Below, in pieces: positions 10,279 through 19,666 of a stretch of 64,000 nucleotides of DNA. The notes under the pieces are model-generated. The model was not told the DNA's origin and searched no databases. It saw nothing but the letters and a program-made list of their open reading frames with translations. The position numbers were made by a program, and so were the translations under genes. Location: positions 385,053 through 449,052 of the forward strand of contig JAPSHX010000002.1 of assembly GCA_031179305.1 (NCBI GenBank). Direction: 5' to 3'. The first letter of the stretch is position 1; every line of letters begins with the position of its first letter. This stretch comes from Paenarthrobacter sp. (GTDB lineage Bacteria; Actinomycetota; Actinomycetes; Actinomycetales; Micrococcaceae).

Positions 10279-11376
10279 TTACACGTTCACCAGTCCAGTG
10301 GAACGCGGCGCAGTGACCCGGTTGGCGAGGTATCGGGCGTCCCTGCACACTCCCGGCAAAGTTGCCGAAGCGGCCGCGAACAGGAACTCCTGGCCGATGA
10401 AGTACACGCCCGGGACCTCGTCAGCCACTCCCCTGGTTTGACGGGGTTCACCGTGATCGTCAAACGCCGGTAGGTTCACCCACGAGTAATCCTCGTGATA
10501 GCCGGTGCACCAGATGACATTCGCGGCGTCCACCCGCGTGCCGTCTTCCAAGACCGGGTGTCCATCCACAACCGCAACCAGCCTCGGCTTGAGGTGGACA
10601 CCCGCGGCGGCCAGGTCCTTCGTCTTGGTGCGGATCAGCGGGGCAGCCTTGGCCTTGAAGTCAGGAGCGGCTTTTCGTCCCACGGGTGTGTTGAGGTTGA
10701 GAACGTGCAGGCCCAGGAACCGGACCACGGGGAGGGCAAAACGTGCAGCAGTCCTGCCGTGCCGCATGGGCATCTCGGCGCTGGGCTTGCCTGCCACGAA
10801 CGTGGGGTGGAAGCTGCCAACTTCAAGGGCAATCTCGGCACCGGAATTGCCCAGTCCCACCACCAGCACGGGGCCTTCCTTCAACTGAGCGGGGTTTTTG
10901 TAATCCTGCGAGTGCAGTTGCAGAATGCTTGGATCCAACTCGCCCGCGAACGCCGGCAGCTTCGGGATCCGGTGCCCGCCGGTGGCAATCACCACGTTTT
11001 CGCTACGCCATTCACGGTCTCCGGCCTTAAGCACAAAGGCCTCATCGTCCCGGCCGATGTCATCTACACGAACGCCTGGAACGAACGGAAGTCCGAACCG
11101 GCCTACATAATCCTCCAGATAGTCGGCCAGTTGATCCTTGGTGGGAAAGACCAACCGGTCACCCGGGAAAGATAAGCCTGGAAGGCCGTCATACTTGGCC
11201 GGCGTGAAGAGCCGCAAGGAGTCCCAGCGTTGGCGCCAAGCATCCCCTGGCCTCTGGTGTTCGTCGAGGATGAGGAAGTTCCGGCCTTGCTTGGCCAACC
11301 AGTACCCAAGCGCGAGTCCCGACTGGCCACCTCCCACGATGATGGTGTCAACCACTCGATTCTGGATTGTGGACAT
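10279..11376 (-). CDS. flavin-containing monooxygenase-like NAD(P)-dependent oxidoreductase (CzcO/YhiN-like)
   Basis: A 365-residue two-dinucleotide-binding flavoprotein. The FAD motif IIVGGGQSGLALGYWLA lies near residues 12-28, and a second GxGxxG-type NADPH motif, VVGLGNSGAEIALEV, lies mid-protein. ATGGHRIPKLPAFAG and VIWCTGYHEDYSWV are typical of the group 1 FAD/NADPH oxidoreductases often annotated as flavin monooxygenases. The Baeyer-Villiger fingerprint FxGxxxHxxxW is not evident; the matching region reads LQLHSQDY. The ATG at 11376 has an AGGAGA Shine-Dalgarno at good spacing. The substrate is unknown. The LuxR-type gene upstream on the same strand could regulate it, but this is only a neighbour inference. 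Confidence 0.82.
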   Translation of the reverse strand: MSTIQNRVVDTIIVGGGQSGLALGYWLAKQGRNFLILDEHQRPGDAWRQRWDSLRLFTPAKYDGLPGLSFPGDRLVFPTKDQLADYLEDYVGRFGLPFVPGVRVDDIGRDDEAFVLKAGDREWRSENVVIATGGHRIPKLPAFAGELDPSILQLHSQDYKNPAQLKEGPVLVVGLGNSGAEIALEVGSFHPTFVAGKPSAEMPMRHGRTAARFALPVVRFLGLHVLNLNTPVGRKAAPDFKAKAAPLIRTKTKDLAAAGVHLKPRLVAVVDGHPVLEDGTRVDAANVIWCTGYHEDYSWVNLPAFDDHGEPRQTRGVADEVPGVYFIGQEFLFAAASATLPGVCRDARYLANRVTAPRSTGLVNV

Positions 11377-11687
11377 GATCTTCTCCTGTATTTTTTGCGG
11401 GTTTGCGGTGGACTAATGGGCCTGCTGTGGTTCATGAACATCTGCCGTTAAGGCCCCTGGCAAACGATCTGCAGCGGGCGCATTGCGATACCGGAGACAC
11501 CACACGAGCATCACGGCAGAGGCTGTGACGTAGAAGGTGTGCAGCAGCCACAAGGGACCAGCCGGAAGATCAAAGAATGTTCATAAAGCCACGCTATGAG
11601 GCCGACGCCTGGCGCCGCGTCGGGCAAATGAGCCAATCGCTCAATAGGGCATGGGTAATTCTGCGCAGGAATAGCATTGCGTCAGCG
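11377..11687. other. 311-bp region between oxidoreductase and LuxR gene
   Basis: No intact gene of ordinary size is seen here. It contains the small membrane-protein remnant described at 11413-11580 and probably the promoter of the oxidoreductase gene close to its Shine-Dalgarno. I see no clear terminator after the LuxR-type gene. Confidence 0.5.
11413..11580 (-). pseudogene. short open frame resembling the tail of a membrane protein
   Basis: Reading down from 11580, just after an in-frame TGA, 55 codons are open to a TAG at 11413. They encode a hydrophobic helix (PLWLLHTFYVTASAVMLVW) followed by a polar, basic-then-acidic tail. Just upstream, in another frame, there is another membrane-like stretch, GLIAWLYEHSLIF. 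The two together suggest a frameshifted remnant with the break near 11575. No ATG, and no ribosome binding site before the possible TTG start, is visible. It could also be a real mini-protein or chance. I do not recognise the family. Confidence 0.25.
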
Positions 11688-13322
11688 TCAGTGGATCAGG
11701 CCATGCTCAAAGGCATAGCCTGTGGCGGCAGCCCGGGACGGCACGGCGAGCTTGGAGAGTATGTTGCTCACATGCCGTGCCACGGTCTTCTCACTGAGGT
11801 AAAGCTCCCTGGCGATAGTCCGGTTCGCATGTCCACCGGCCACGAGCCGCAGGACTTCCAGCTCGCGGCTTGTCAGTGGGGAGCTGCCCTTGTTCTTCTC
11901 ACCGGTAAGTTCCAAGACTTCGGCTACAGCCGGGGTTGCCCCGAGATCCGCGAACTCGGCCTTGGCAGCTTCGAACTCCATGTCGGCAGAGTCGGGGTCA
12001 CCCAATAGGGCGCAGGCACGCCCGGCAAGTACCCTGCACCGGGCCGCCTGATAGGGAGCTTCGAGGCTGTACCAGGTCCGCCACGCGCGTCTCGACTCGC
12101 GCAGGGCTGCCTGGGGTTGACCTTCAGCCAGCAGCACCTGCGCCGCGGCATGGGCACCTAGGGCGAGTTCCAGCGGCAGGCTTGCCTCGTTGAGTGGCTC
12201 GGCCAATTCGTCCAGCGCGAGCCTGGCTGCGGCGACATCCCCAACGGCAAGTTCAACATCGACGGCGGCAGGCAGCAATCGACGACGGTTGGCTGAGTCC
12301 GCATCAGCCATCGCGCGTCGCATGGTGGCCTGCGCCTGGGCGGTTTTATTCTGGACCAGCTGAAGCAGTGCGATGCCGGGAACAGGCTCGAAACCCGTCC
12401 CCGCGGCCGTAGCGTAGGCCTTCGCCGCTTCCTCCACGAACCCCTGTAGGCGGAACACTTCGCCCTGCTGATACCAGGATCCGAACGTGGCATCCGGATC
12501 GCCCTTCCTCACCCTGCCTTCGGCCGCGCGCGCCACTGCCAGTGCTTCGTCCCACGCTCCATGGAGTATGAGAAGTTCTGCCCGGTATGCCTGACATTGC
12601 CCGCTGAACATCACCATGTCCGGGCGCTCCCCACACCACCGCTCCAAGGCCGCGGTCCACTCGTGGGCGCGGCGGACATCGTGTGACAGACGGCAACTGC
12701 CCAAGACGGCGCAGTAGATGATGCCCGCAGGAATGGGAGAGATCTCACCTGCGGTAACCGAAACCATCACTTCGTCCAGGATTTGCAGCCCTTCTTCCAC
12801 ATGTCCAAGGGAAACCTGGGACGTGCCTACACCAAGCTGGCCCAGGGCGCGGAGGTCTTGGTCATGGAATGAGGCACCCAGCTCCAAGGCCCTAGCGAAC
12901 AGGCCCTGTCCCATTTCAGGGGCTCCGGTACGCAACAAACCCAGGGCGGCCGGGATCAGAAGATACCCCTCGGCGGCACAAGGACCCGCCATCCCCTCCA
13001 ATAAGTGTTTGGCACGGGCCAACCACCCGTTGCCACGGGCTTGCTCGCCCATGTCCATCAGGAACATGACAAGCCAAGAGGCGCACCTCGCCGCGCTGTC
13101 GGTGTCCCCCATGGTCAGGAATTCCTCGTGTGCCCTGGCCAGGTACTCGATGCTTTGGGCATTCAAGCCAAGCAACATCGCCACCGATGCCGCCAACTCG
13201 ATGTCCTGCGGAGGAAGACCGCCCCCGGCATCGGCGCGGGCGAGACACTCAAGCGCATCGCGCCAACGACGCTCGTGGAATGCCGAGCGTCCCAAGTCCA
13301 AATCTGTGTCCGGAACTGTCAT
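11688..13322 (-). CDS. LuxR-family transcriptional regulator with TPR-like N-terminal region
   Basis: A 544-residue protein. The last ~65 residues form a GerE/LuxR helix-turn-helix: SPLTSRELEVLRLVAGGHAN, then TIARELYLSEKTVARHVSNI, then LSKLAV. The preceding ~470 residues are alanine- and leucine-rich helical repeats resembling tetratricopeptide units. No P-loop is seen, so it is not a full LAL/MalT ATPase regulator, and there is no receiver domain. The ATG at 13322 has only a weak AGGGTGAG upstream. The targets are unknown. It is on the same strand as the flavin oxidoreductase and upstream of it, separated by 311 bp. Confidence 0.85.
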   Translation of the reverse strand: MTVPDTDLDLGRSAFHERRWRDALECLARADAGGGLPPQDIELAASVAMLLGLNAQSIEYLARAHEEFLTMGDTDSAARCASWLVMFLMDMGEQARGNGWLARAKHLLEGMAGPCAAEGYLLIPAALGLLRTGAPEMGQGLFARALELGASFHDQDLRALGQLGVGTSQVSLGHVEEGLQILDEVMVSVTAGEISPIPAGIIYCAVLGSCRLSHDVRRAHEWTAALERWCGERPDMVMFSGQCQAYRAELLILHGAWDEALAVARAAEGRVRKGDPDATFGSWYQQGEVFRLQGFVEEAAKAYATAAGTGFEPVPGIALLQLVQNKTAQAQATMRRAMADADSANRRRLLPAAVDVELAVGDVAAARLALDELAEPLNEASLPLELALGAHAAAQVLLAEGQPQAALRESRRAWRTWYSLEAPYQAARCRVLAGRACALLGDPDSADMEFEAAKAEFADLGATPAVAEVLELTGEKNKGSSPLTSRELEVLRLVAGGHANRTIARELYLSEKTVARHVSNILSKLAVPSRAAATGYAFEHGLIH

Positions 13323-13449
13323 AGCTCACCCTGCGACCGGGAACGGACCGGATGGCGCACCCAAGCCGCCGTAATAGCGTCAGGTTACCGCCGCCGTCGT
13401 ACGCCCACAATAGCTCGCGACACAGGCCACGACTCCACCCGGAAACAAC

Positions 13450-13480
13450 AAAAGCCCCGGTCAATGCGACCGGGGCTTTT
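13450..13480 (-). terminator. Rho-independent terminator of groL
   Basis: Perfect 13-bp stem (13450-13462 with 13468-13480), loop AATGC, ending in GGGGCTTTT on both strands, so it may act in both directions. It lies 13 nt after the groL stop codon. Confidence 0.92.
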
Positions 13481-13493
13481 GTGGAACAGGCTG

Positions 13494-15119
<1,626 letters not shown>

Positions 15120-15132
15120 TCAAGACAGAAAA

Positions 15133-15180
15133 CCCGCACCGCTGACGGTTGGAATGATTCCAACGCGACGGCGGTGCGGG
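15133..15180 (-). other. intercistronic hairpin between groES and groL
   Basis: An outer 10-bp stem (15133-15142 with 15171-15180) and an inner 7-bp stem (15148-15154 with 15158-15164) fold into one long imperfect hairpin in the groES-groL gap. It has no T-tract, so it may stabilise or process the mRNA, or set the groES:groL ratio, rather than terminate fully. Confidence 0.6.
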
Positions 15181-15191
15181 GCTCCAGGAAG

Positions 15192-15488
15192 TTACTTTAC
15201 GACGATCGCAAGGACGTCGCGGGCGGACAGAACGAGGTACTCGTTGCCGCCGGTCTTGACTTCGGTTCCACCGTACTTGGAGTAGATGACGACGTCGCCA
15301 ACAGCTACGTCAACCGGTACGCGGTTGCCGTTGTCATCGAAGCGGCCGGGGCCGATTGCAACAACTTCGCCTTCCTGCGGCTTCTCCTGTGCGGAGTCCG
15401 GAATTACCAGGCCGGAAGCCGTGGTCTGCTCTGCTTCGAGCGGGCGAACAACAATACGATCCTCAAGAGGCTTAATCGAGACCGACAC
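15192..15488 (-). CDS. groES: 10-kDa co-chaperonin GroES
   Basis: Heptameric lid of the GroEL chamber. I chose the GTG at 15488, which has AAGGAGAG just upstream (15495-15502) and gives 98 residues, the standard length. An in-frame ATG at 15518 would add ten residues that include the Shine-Dalgarno. Hallmarks: [20 protein letters not shown] at the N-terminus, the mobile loop around [18 protein letters not shown], and [10 protein letters not shown] near the C-terminus. It is first in the groES-groL operon, behind a promoter flanked by two CIRCE operators. Confidence 0.97.
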   Translation of the reverse strand: MSVSIKPLEDRIVVRPLEAEQTTASGLVIPDSAQEKPQEGEVVAIGPGRFDDNGNRVPVDVAVGDVVIYSKYGGTEVKTGGNEYLVLSARDVLAIVVK

Positions 15489-15583
15489 TCGGACTCTCCT
15501 TTTCATGAGCTGATTCATGGACTAAGAACTAGGGTGCCGGAGCGTACAACCGTCGTCGCGGTGCCGGAAGACGCTTGGCGTGA

Positions 15584-15610
15584 TTAGCACCCTCCGGGGG
15601 AGAGTGCTAA
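15584..15610. promoter_or_regulatory. CIRCE operator (HrcA site) 1
   Basis: 9-9-9 inverted repeat TTAGCACCC-N9-GAGTGCTAA; it matches the CIRCE consensus TTAGCACTC-N9-GAGTGCTAA with one mismatch. It lies a few bases downstream of the -10 box, across the probable groES transcription start. Confidence 0.93.
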
Positions 15611-15614
15611 CAAG

Positions 15615-15643
15615 ACTCTATGTAAGCGTTAGCACTCGGTCAA
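15615..15643 (-). promoter_or_regulatory. groES-groL promoter
   Basis: On the minus strand: -35 TTGACC (15638-15643), a 17-bp spacer and -10 TAGAGT (15615-15620). The -35 box lies in the spacer of CIRCE 2, and CIRCE 1 covers the start region, so HrcA would block RNA polymerase at both sites. Confidence 0.8.
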
Positions 15644-15655
15644 GGCGAGTGCCAG
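15629..15655. promoter_or_regulatory. CIRCE operator (HrcA site) 2
   Basis: TTAGCACTC-N9-GAGTGCCAG; one arm matches the CIRCE consensus perfectly, the other has two mismatches. It overlaps the -35 element of the groES promoter. Confidence 0.9.
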
Positions 15656-15679
15656 CATTTCGTCATGAGTGAACCTCCG

Positions 15680-16042
15680 TCACCGGCCGGTGAGGTCGTC
15701 CAGATCGTAGTCTTCGCCGTCGTCGTCCTCGTCCAACGGAACGTTGCCACGGTTCAGATAGAGCACTACGGCAGCGGCAACAGCTACGACGCCGGAGATC
15801 ACCAGCGTGATGATTCCACCAGTCCTGGCGCCGCTATAGAGCTCGCGGATGCCCCGCGCTTCTTCCGTGGGGTCATTAACGCTCTTGCCGGCGACGGAAT
15901 AGGTGGCGGCATTGAAGGAATCCAGCGCGAAGATGATGATCAGCAGGCCGATGCAGACCACCGCGATCACTGCCCCCGCGATCAGGGCCGGGCGAGCGAA
16001 CTTTGTCATGGTGGAGTGATGCAGGGCTGCGTTGTCTTCCAT
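15680..16042 (-). CDS. small membrane protein with two helices and acidic tail
   Basis: A 120-residue protein I do not recognise by family. A short cytoplasmic-type start leads to a hydrophobic helix (ALIAGAVIAVVCIGLLIIIF), a ~40-residue polar loop, a second helix (GIITLVISGVVAVAAAVVLY) and a strongly acidic C-terminal tail (DEDDDGEDYDLDDL). The ATG at 16042 follows a TAGGGT -10 box by seven nt, so it is likely leaderless; an internal Met at codon 12 is less likely. It is divergent from the methyltransferase gene and 20 bp from the groES operators. No function is inferred. Confidence 0.75.
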   Translation of the reverse strand: MEDNAALHHSTMTKFARPALIAGAVIAVVCIGLLIIIFALDSFNAATYSVAGKSVNDPTEEARGIRELYSGARTGGIITLVISGVVAVAAAVVLYLNRGNVPLDEDDDGEDYDLDDLTGR

Positions 16043-16049
16043 GAAAACA

Positions 16050-16055
16050 ACCCTA
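16050..16055 (-). promoter_or_regulatory. leaderless-type -10 box of the small membrane protein gene
   Basis: TAGGGT on the minus strand, seven nt before the ATG at 16042. It forms a divergent pair with the box at 16097 within a 67-bp intergenic region. Confidence 0.5.
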
Positions 16056-16096
16056 TCCGGCTGATCCGCCGGTCACGTTGTCAAGCACCGCGCCGT

Positions 16097-16102
16097 TAGG
16101 CT
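16097..16102 (+). promoter_or_regulatory. leaderless-type -10 box of the methyltransferase gene
   Basis: TAGGCT with seven nt to the ATG at 16110. The string TTAGGCTTG-N5-CATG is shared with the glmS start region on the other strand. Confidence 0.55.
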
Positions 16103-16109
16103 TGATCCC

Positions 16110-17339
16110 ATGCCTCACGCACCGCAGGAACAGATCGCGCCCTTGCTGACAACTGAAGGATGGGAGCTTCTTGCCTCTTTGGGGCCCTACCGCGAGGCCG
16201 ACTCGTTCAGCGTCAATGCCGACCTCCGGAAGGCGGGTCATTCCCCTGATCTCGTAGCCGCGGTGCTCACGCAATCCCGGCTACGGACACGTGCGGAGGC
16301 GAAGTTCGGTGAATTCGCCCGGCAGATGCTCTTCACCCAAGCCGGCTTGGAACAGGCCACGCGCTTGAATGTCGCCGCACGGCACGCCGAGCGCTTCGCG
16401 AAGGCCGGCATCTCCCACGTTGCAGACCTCGGCTGCGGCCTTGGCGCCGATTCCATGGCGATGGCTTCCATGGACATTTCGGTGACAGCCGTTGAGATGG
16501 ATGAAACCACTGCCGCCTGCGCCACCATCAATCTCATGCCCTTCCCGCATGCCACCGTGGTGCACGCGGATGCAACCTCCGTGGAGCTGGACGGGATGGA
16601 CGGCGTATGGCTGGATCCTGCGCGTCGAACAACGTCAACCTCCGGCACCAAGCGGATCTGGGACCCCGAAGCTTTCTCACCACCGCTGTCCTTCGTGGAG
16701 CGCCTGGCAGCCACGGGGCGCGCCATCGGCGTCAAGATGGGACCCGGCATTCCCCACGATTCCGTGCCCTCAGGCTGCGAAGCCCAGTGGGTCTCAGTGG
16801 GCGGCGACGTTACCGAAGTGACCTTATGGTTCAACGCAGTGGCTCGCCCCGGCGTGCGTCGCGCCGCGCTGGTTATTGGGAGCCAGGGCGCCGCTGAAAT
16901 CACCAGCGGCGCGGATTTCGACGGCGGCCCGGTAGCCGCCGTCGGGCCTGTTGAAGGCTTCCTCTACGAACCGGATGGTGCGGTGATCCGCGCAGGTCTG
17001 GTGGCCGACGTCGCAGATCGGCTGGGCGGGCATCTGGTGGACGAGCACATCGCCTACATCTGCGCCCCCGCACTGCACGACACCCCGTTCGCCCGCGCCT
17101 ACAAGGTACTTGAGGTAATGCCTTACAACGTCAAGGCGCTCAAGGCATGGGTGAAGAACCACGGCGTCACAGTGCTGGATATCAAGAAACGCGGCACGGC
17201 TGTGACCCCTGAAGAGCTGCGGAAGCAACTGCTTCCCGCCAAACCGGCCAAGGGCAAGGATGCAAAAACGGCCACCTTGGTCCTTACCAGGATCGGCGAG
17301 GAAAGAGTGGCTGTTGTCGTGGAGCCAGTGACGACCTGA
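16110..17339 (+). CDS. class I SAM-dependent methyltransferase (THUMP-like domain family)
   Basis: A 409-residue protein with a central Rossmann methyltransferase fold. SAM-binding motif I reads VADLGCGLGADSMAMAS near residue 110, the acidic residue after strand 2 lies in VTAVEMDETTAAC, and a DxPR-type catalytic loop WLDPARR follows. The C-terminal ~100 residues, including FARAYKVLEVMPYNVKALKA, fit the THUMP-like C-terminal extension found in actinobacterial members. Nucleic acid methylation is plausible from the family, but the substrate is unproven. It is monocistronic, convergent with the shikimate-dehydrogenase-like gene and probably leaderless. Confidence 0.85.
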   Translation: MPHAPQEQIAPLLTTEGWELLASLGPYREADSFSVNADLRKAGHSPDLVAAVLTQSRLRTRAEAKFGEFARQMLFTQAGLEQATRLNVAARHAERFAKAGISHVADLGCGLGADSMAMASMDISVTAVEMDETTAACATINLMPFPHATVVHADATSVELDGMDGVWLDPARRTTSTSGTKRIWDPEAFSPPLSFVERLAATGRAIGVKMGPGIPHDSVPSGCEAQWVSVGGDVTEVTLWFNAVARPGVRRAALVIGSQGAAEITSGADFDGGPVAAVGPVEGFLYEPDGAVIRAGLVADVADRLGGHLVDEHIAYICAPALHDTPFARAYKVLEVMPYNVKALKAWVKNHGVTVLDIKKRGTAVTPEELRKQLLPAKPAKGKDAKTATLVLTRIGEERVAVVVEPVTT

Positions 17340-17352
17340 TGCGTCACAAGAG

Positions 17353-18165
17353 TTAGCGGCGGGAGAATTCCGAGGCTTCACGCACCTGCTCAGCGCTCGG
17401 ACGCACGCCCGTGTACAGGACGAACTGTTCCTCGGCTTGGATAGCGATGACTTCGGCGCCCGTAATCACCTTCTTGCCGGCTTGCCGGGCAGCAGTGATG
17501 AGCGGTGTCTCCGACGGCAGTGCCACGACGTCGAACACCACCTGGGCAGCGGAAACAGTGGCGTCGTCGAAAGACTGGGCGGTTTCATCCGCGCCCGCCA
17601 TTCCCAGCGGAGTGACGTTGATGATGAGGTCCGCGGTTGAGCCGTTGACGTCGTCCTGCCACCCGAAGCCGTAAAGGTCTGCGAGCGCACGGCCGGTGCC
17701 CTCATTGCGGGCCACGATGGTTACAGCGGCGAACCCGGCGTCCCGGAGGGCTGCGGCTACGGCTTTGGCCATGCCGCCGGCACCGCGAAGCAGCACAGTG
17801 TGGCTGCTGGGAACCTGGTGGTCCTTCAGGAGCCGTGCGATCGCGATGTAGTCCGTGTTGTAGGCGGTGAGGACACCGTGGTTATTGACGATGGTGTTCA
17901 CCGAATCAATGGCTTTAGCCGACGGATCCATGACGTCAACCAGGGGGATGACGGCTTCCTTGTAGGGCATGGACACCGCAGCGCCCCGGATCGGGAGGCC
18001 GCGGATGCCCGCTACCGCAAGGGTGATGTCCGCGGGGGCGAATGCCTTGTAGACAAAGTTCAGGCCGAGCAGATCGTACAGATAGTTGTGGAACCTGGTC
18101 CCGATATTGCTGGGCCGGGCCGCAAGCGAAATGCACAGGGACATGTCTTTGTTCAGGATTGGCAT
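17353..18165 (-). CDS. shikimate 5-dehydrogenase-like protein (divergent AroE paralogue)
   Basis: A ~270-residue AroE-fold NADP-dependent dehydrogenase. Conserved elements: AVSMPYKE with the catalytic lysine, NTIVNN, AYNTDY with the catalytic aspartate, the Rossmann motif LRGAGGMAKAVAAAL and NVTPLGM. The usual N-terminal shikimate-binding stretch (G-x-P-I-x-H-S-x-S-P) is replaced by SLAARPSNIGTRFHNYL, so the substrate may not be shikimate. The start is uncertain: the ATG at 18165 is used here, while a TTG at 18180 lies seven nt behind TAGCCT and could be a leaderless start. It lies 25 bp downstream of the alternative L36 gene and may be co-transcribed with it. Confidence 0.8.
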   Translation of the reverse strand: MPILNKDMSLCISLAARPSNIGTRFHNYLYDLLGLNFVYKAFAPADITLAVAGIRGLPIRGAAVSMPYKEAVIPLVDVMDPSAKAIDSVNTIVNNHGVLTAYNTDYIAIARLLKDHQVPSSHTVLLRGAGGMAKAVAAALRDAGFAAVTIVARNEGTGRALADLYGFGWQDDVNGSTADLIINVTPLGMAGADETAQSFDDATVSAAQVVFDVVALPSETPLITAARQAGKKVITGAEVIAIQAEEQFVLYTGVRPSAEQVREASEFSRR

Positions 18166-18190
18166 TCCCCCATTAAACAACGCCGTTAGG

Positions 18191-18313
18191 CTAGCCCTGC
18201 CGCGCCTTCATCCGCGGGTTGTTCTTGTTGATGACGAAGGTGCGCCCCCGCCTGCGCACGATCTGGGCGCCGGGGATCTTTTTGAGGGCACGCAGCGAAT
18301 TCCTGACCTTCAT
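18191..18313 (-). CDS. rpmJ2: 50S ribosomal protein L36, type B (cysteine-free, zinc-independent paralogue)
   Basis: A 40-residue protein beginning [19 protein letters not shown] and ending NPRMKARQG. It aligns with L36 but lacks the three Cys and one His that bind zinc in the canonical copy at 62240-62353 (C11, C14, C27, H32). Such YkgO/C-minus paralogues replace the zinc-ribbon form during zinc starvation in many bacteria. The ATG at 18313 has an AAAGGAG Shine-Dalgarno. It lies 38 bp downstream of the CobW/YciC gene and is likely co-transcribed under the same Zur-like operator. Confidence 0.93.
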   Translation of the reverse strand: MKVRNSLRALKKIPGAQIVRRRGRTFVINKNNPRMKARQG

Positions 18314-18351
18314 GGTGTTTCTCCTTTGTGTTGGGTGTTGGGTGTTTAGGC

Positions 18352-19503
18352 CTAGAGGGCGTCGCTGAGTTCCAAGGGGTCATCCCAGACGCCGAAATCC
18401 TGTTTCATCTCCGCCTCCGTCAGTTGGCAACCGTCCAGCAGATCGATGATCTCCTGCGGATCAATGTCCTCCGACCTTCCAGTGATGGCCAGTACGGTTC
18501 CGCGGTCGCCATGGCTGGGGTGCCAGTCCAGGAGAGAGTCGACGTCGGCACCCGCCTTTCCCGGGCGCGACAGGCCAGGGGTGGATTCAGTCGAGTCGGC
18601 CAACCACGTTCCGGTGCTTTCCAGCCACACGCGCGGCCCGATTCCCTGGACGGCGATCCGCGTTTTCGGCGCCGAAGCAATCCACAGACGGCCACGCAGC
18701 CAGTGCGTACCGGCCGCCAGTTGTGGAAGCGCATCGCGGAAGCGTCCAGGATGCAGTGGTCGACCCGCTTTATGGAGCACCGTCCGGAAGGAACCTTTCG
18801 CTTCGTTGACGGGCACACGCACGACGCCGGGCCGGTTACGGGCCGATGCTTCGGCGTCGTCGAAGCATCCCGGCCGGTAGTCGTCAGCCGCGCCAACAAC
18901 GCTGGCGTGGGACGCCAACTGGCCAAGCAATTCGACACCCAATAGCCACTGCGTGGAGCCTTCGCGAGGGTCTCCGGTCAGCACAGCACCCAGCCCGGGG
19001 TGCACCATCACGGTGTCCACCTGCCCGAACTCGCCGATCAGAAATTCTCCACTGGTGCGCTCATCAGTGGGCATGGACGTGAATCCTGATTCGAACAGCG
19101 TGTGACGGTCCCAGATATGGTCGTCCAGGTCTACGGGGTCCAGGGCCAGCACGGCGTTGTCGATTACCGCCGGGCGGCTCAATCCGCGCCGAAGCTCGGT
19201 AACGGCCATCCCGGCCGCGACGCCGGGCGGGAGACCCAGGACCACGTGGTCGAAGCCGCATGAGGCGAGCCGTTCCGCCGTCGGGACTACGTCCAACCTG
19301 ACGGTGCAGCTAAGGCAGCCGTGCTCCAATTCCGTGGTTTCGCGCTCGAACAGCTGGCCGTTCCGATAGATGCGCCGCAGGACCAGCGAACCGTCCAGAA
19401 GATCGTGTAGGACCACCACGGAATTGGCGTGGGTTTGGCCGAGCCTGGCAGCGGCTGACTCCCGGCATTGGCTGTCCAGGGAACTGAGGACTGTGAGATG
19501 CAT
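18352..19503 (-). CDS. yciC: CobW/YciC-family zinc chaperone-like GTPase homologue
   Basis: A 383-residue G3E-family protein, usually zinc-linked in actinobacteria. The metal-binding CxxC-type motif is present ([12 protein letters not shown]), and the C-terminal CobW domain is seen in [18 protein letters not shown] and LTEAEM. The expected Walker A (GxxGxGKT) near the N-terminus is missing: the protein starts [20 protein letters not shown], so GTP hydrolysis may be lost or altered. It heads a minus-strand unit with the cysteine-free L36. The ATG at 19503 lies six nt behind a TAGAAT -10 box, and a Zur-like palindrome directly precedes that box. Zinc allocation under starvation is the likely role. 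Confidence 0.85.
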   Translation of the reverse strand: MHLTVLSSLDSQCRESAAARLGQTHANSVVVLHDLLDGSLVLRRIYRNGQLFERETTELEHGCLSCTVRLDVVPTAERLASCGFDHVVLGLPPGVAAGMAVTELRRGLSRPAVIDNAVLALDPVDLDDHIWDRHTLFESGFTSMPTDERTSGEFLIGEFGQVDTVMVHPGLGAVLTGDPREGSTQWLLGVELLGQLASHASVVGAADDYRPGCFDDAEASARNRPGVVRVPVNEAKGSFRTVLHKAGRPLHPGRFRDALPQLAAGTHWLRGRLWIASAPKTRIAVQGIGPRVWLESTGTWLADSTESTPGLSRPGKAGADVDSLLDWHPSHGDRGTVLAITGRSEDIDPQEIIDLLDGCQLTEAEMKQDFGVWDDPLELSDAL

Positions 19504-19509
19504 GCGTCG

Positions 19510-19515
19510 ATTCTA
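19510..19515 (-). promoter_or_regulatory. leaderless-type -10 box of yciC
   Basis: TAGAAT on the minus strand, six nt before the ATG at 19503 and directly adjacent to the Zur-like palindrome. Confidence 0.55.
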
Positions 19516-19538
19516 TTGCGAAGGATTCTCATTAGCAA
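19516..19538. promoter_or_regulatory. probable Zur operator
   Basis: Imperfect 23-bp palindrome with TTGC/GCAA outer arms; the minus-strand core AATGAGAATCCTT resembles Fur/Zur boxes of the NAATGANNATCATTN kind. It sits immediately upstream of the -10 box of yciC, where a bound repressor would block transcription. It was identified by eye from its similarity and from the zinc-related genes it precedes. Confidence 0.6.
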
Positions 19539-19666
19539 ATGAAGAGGCTGTTCCCCTTTAGCGCCCAGCAGTCACCTGCGTTCCGGCTGCATTAGACTTG
19601 ATCCGACCGCTGGCGGCCCCACAGCGGGGAACCGTGTCCGGCTGAGACAGACTATGAGGGGACTAC

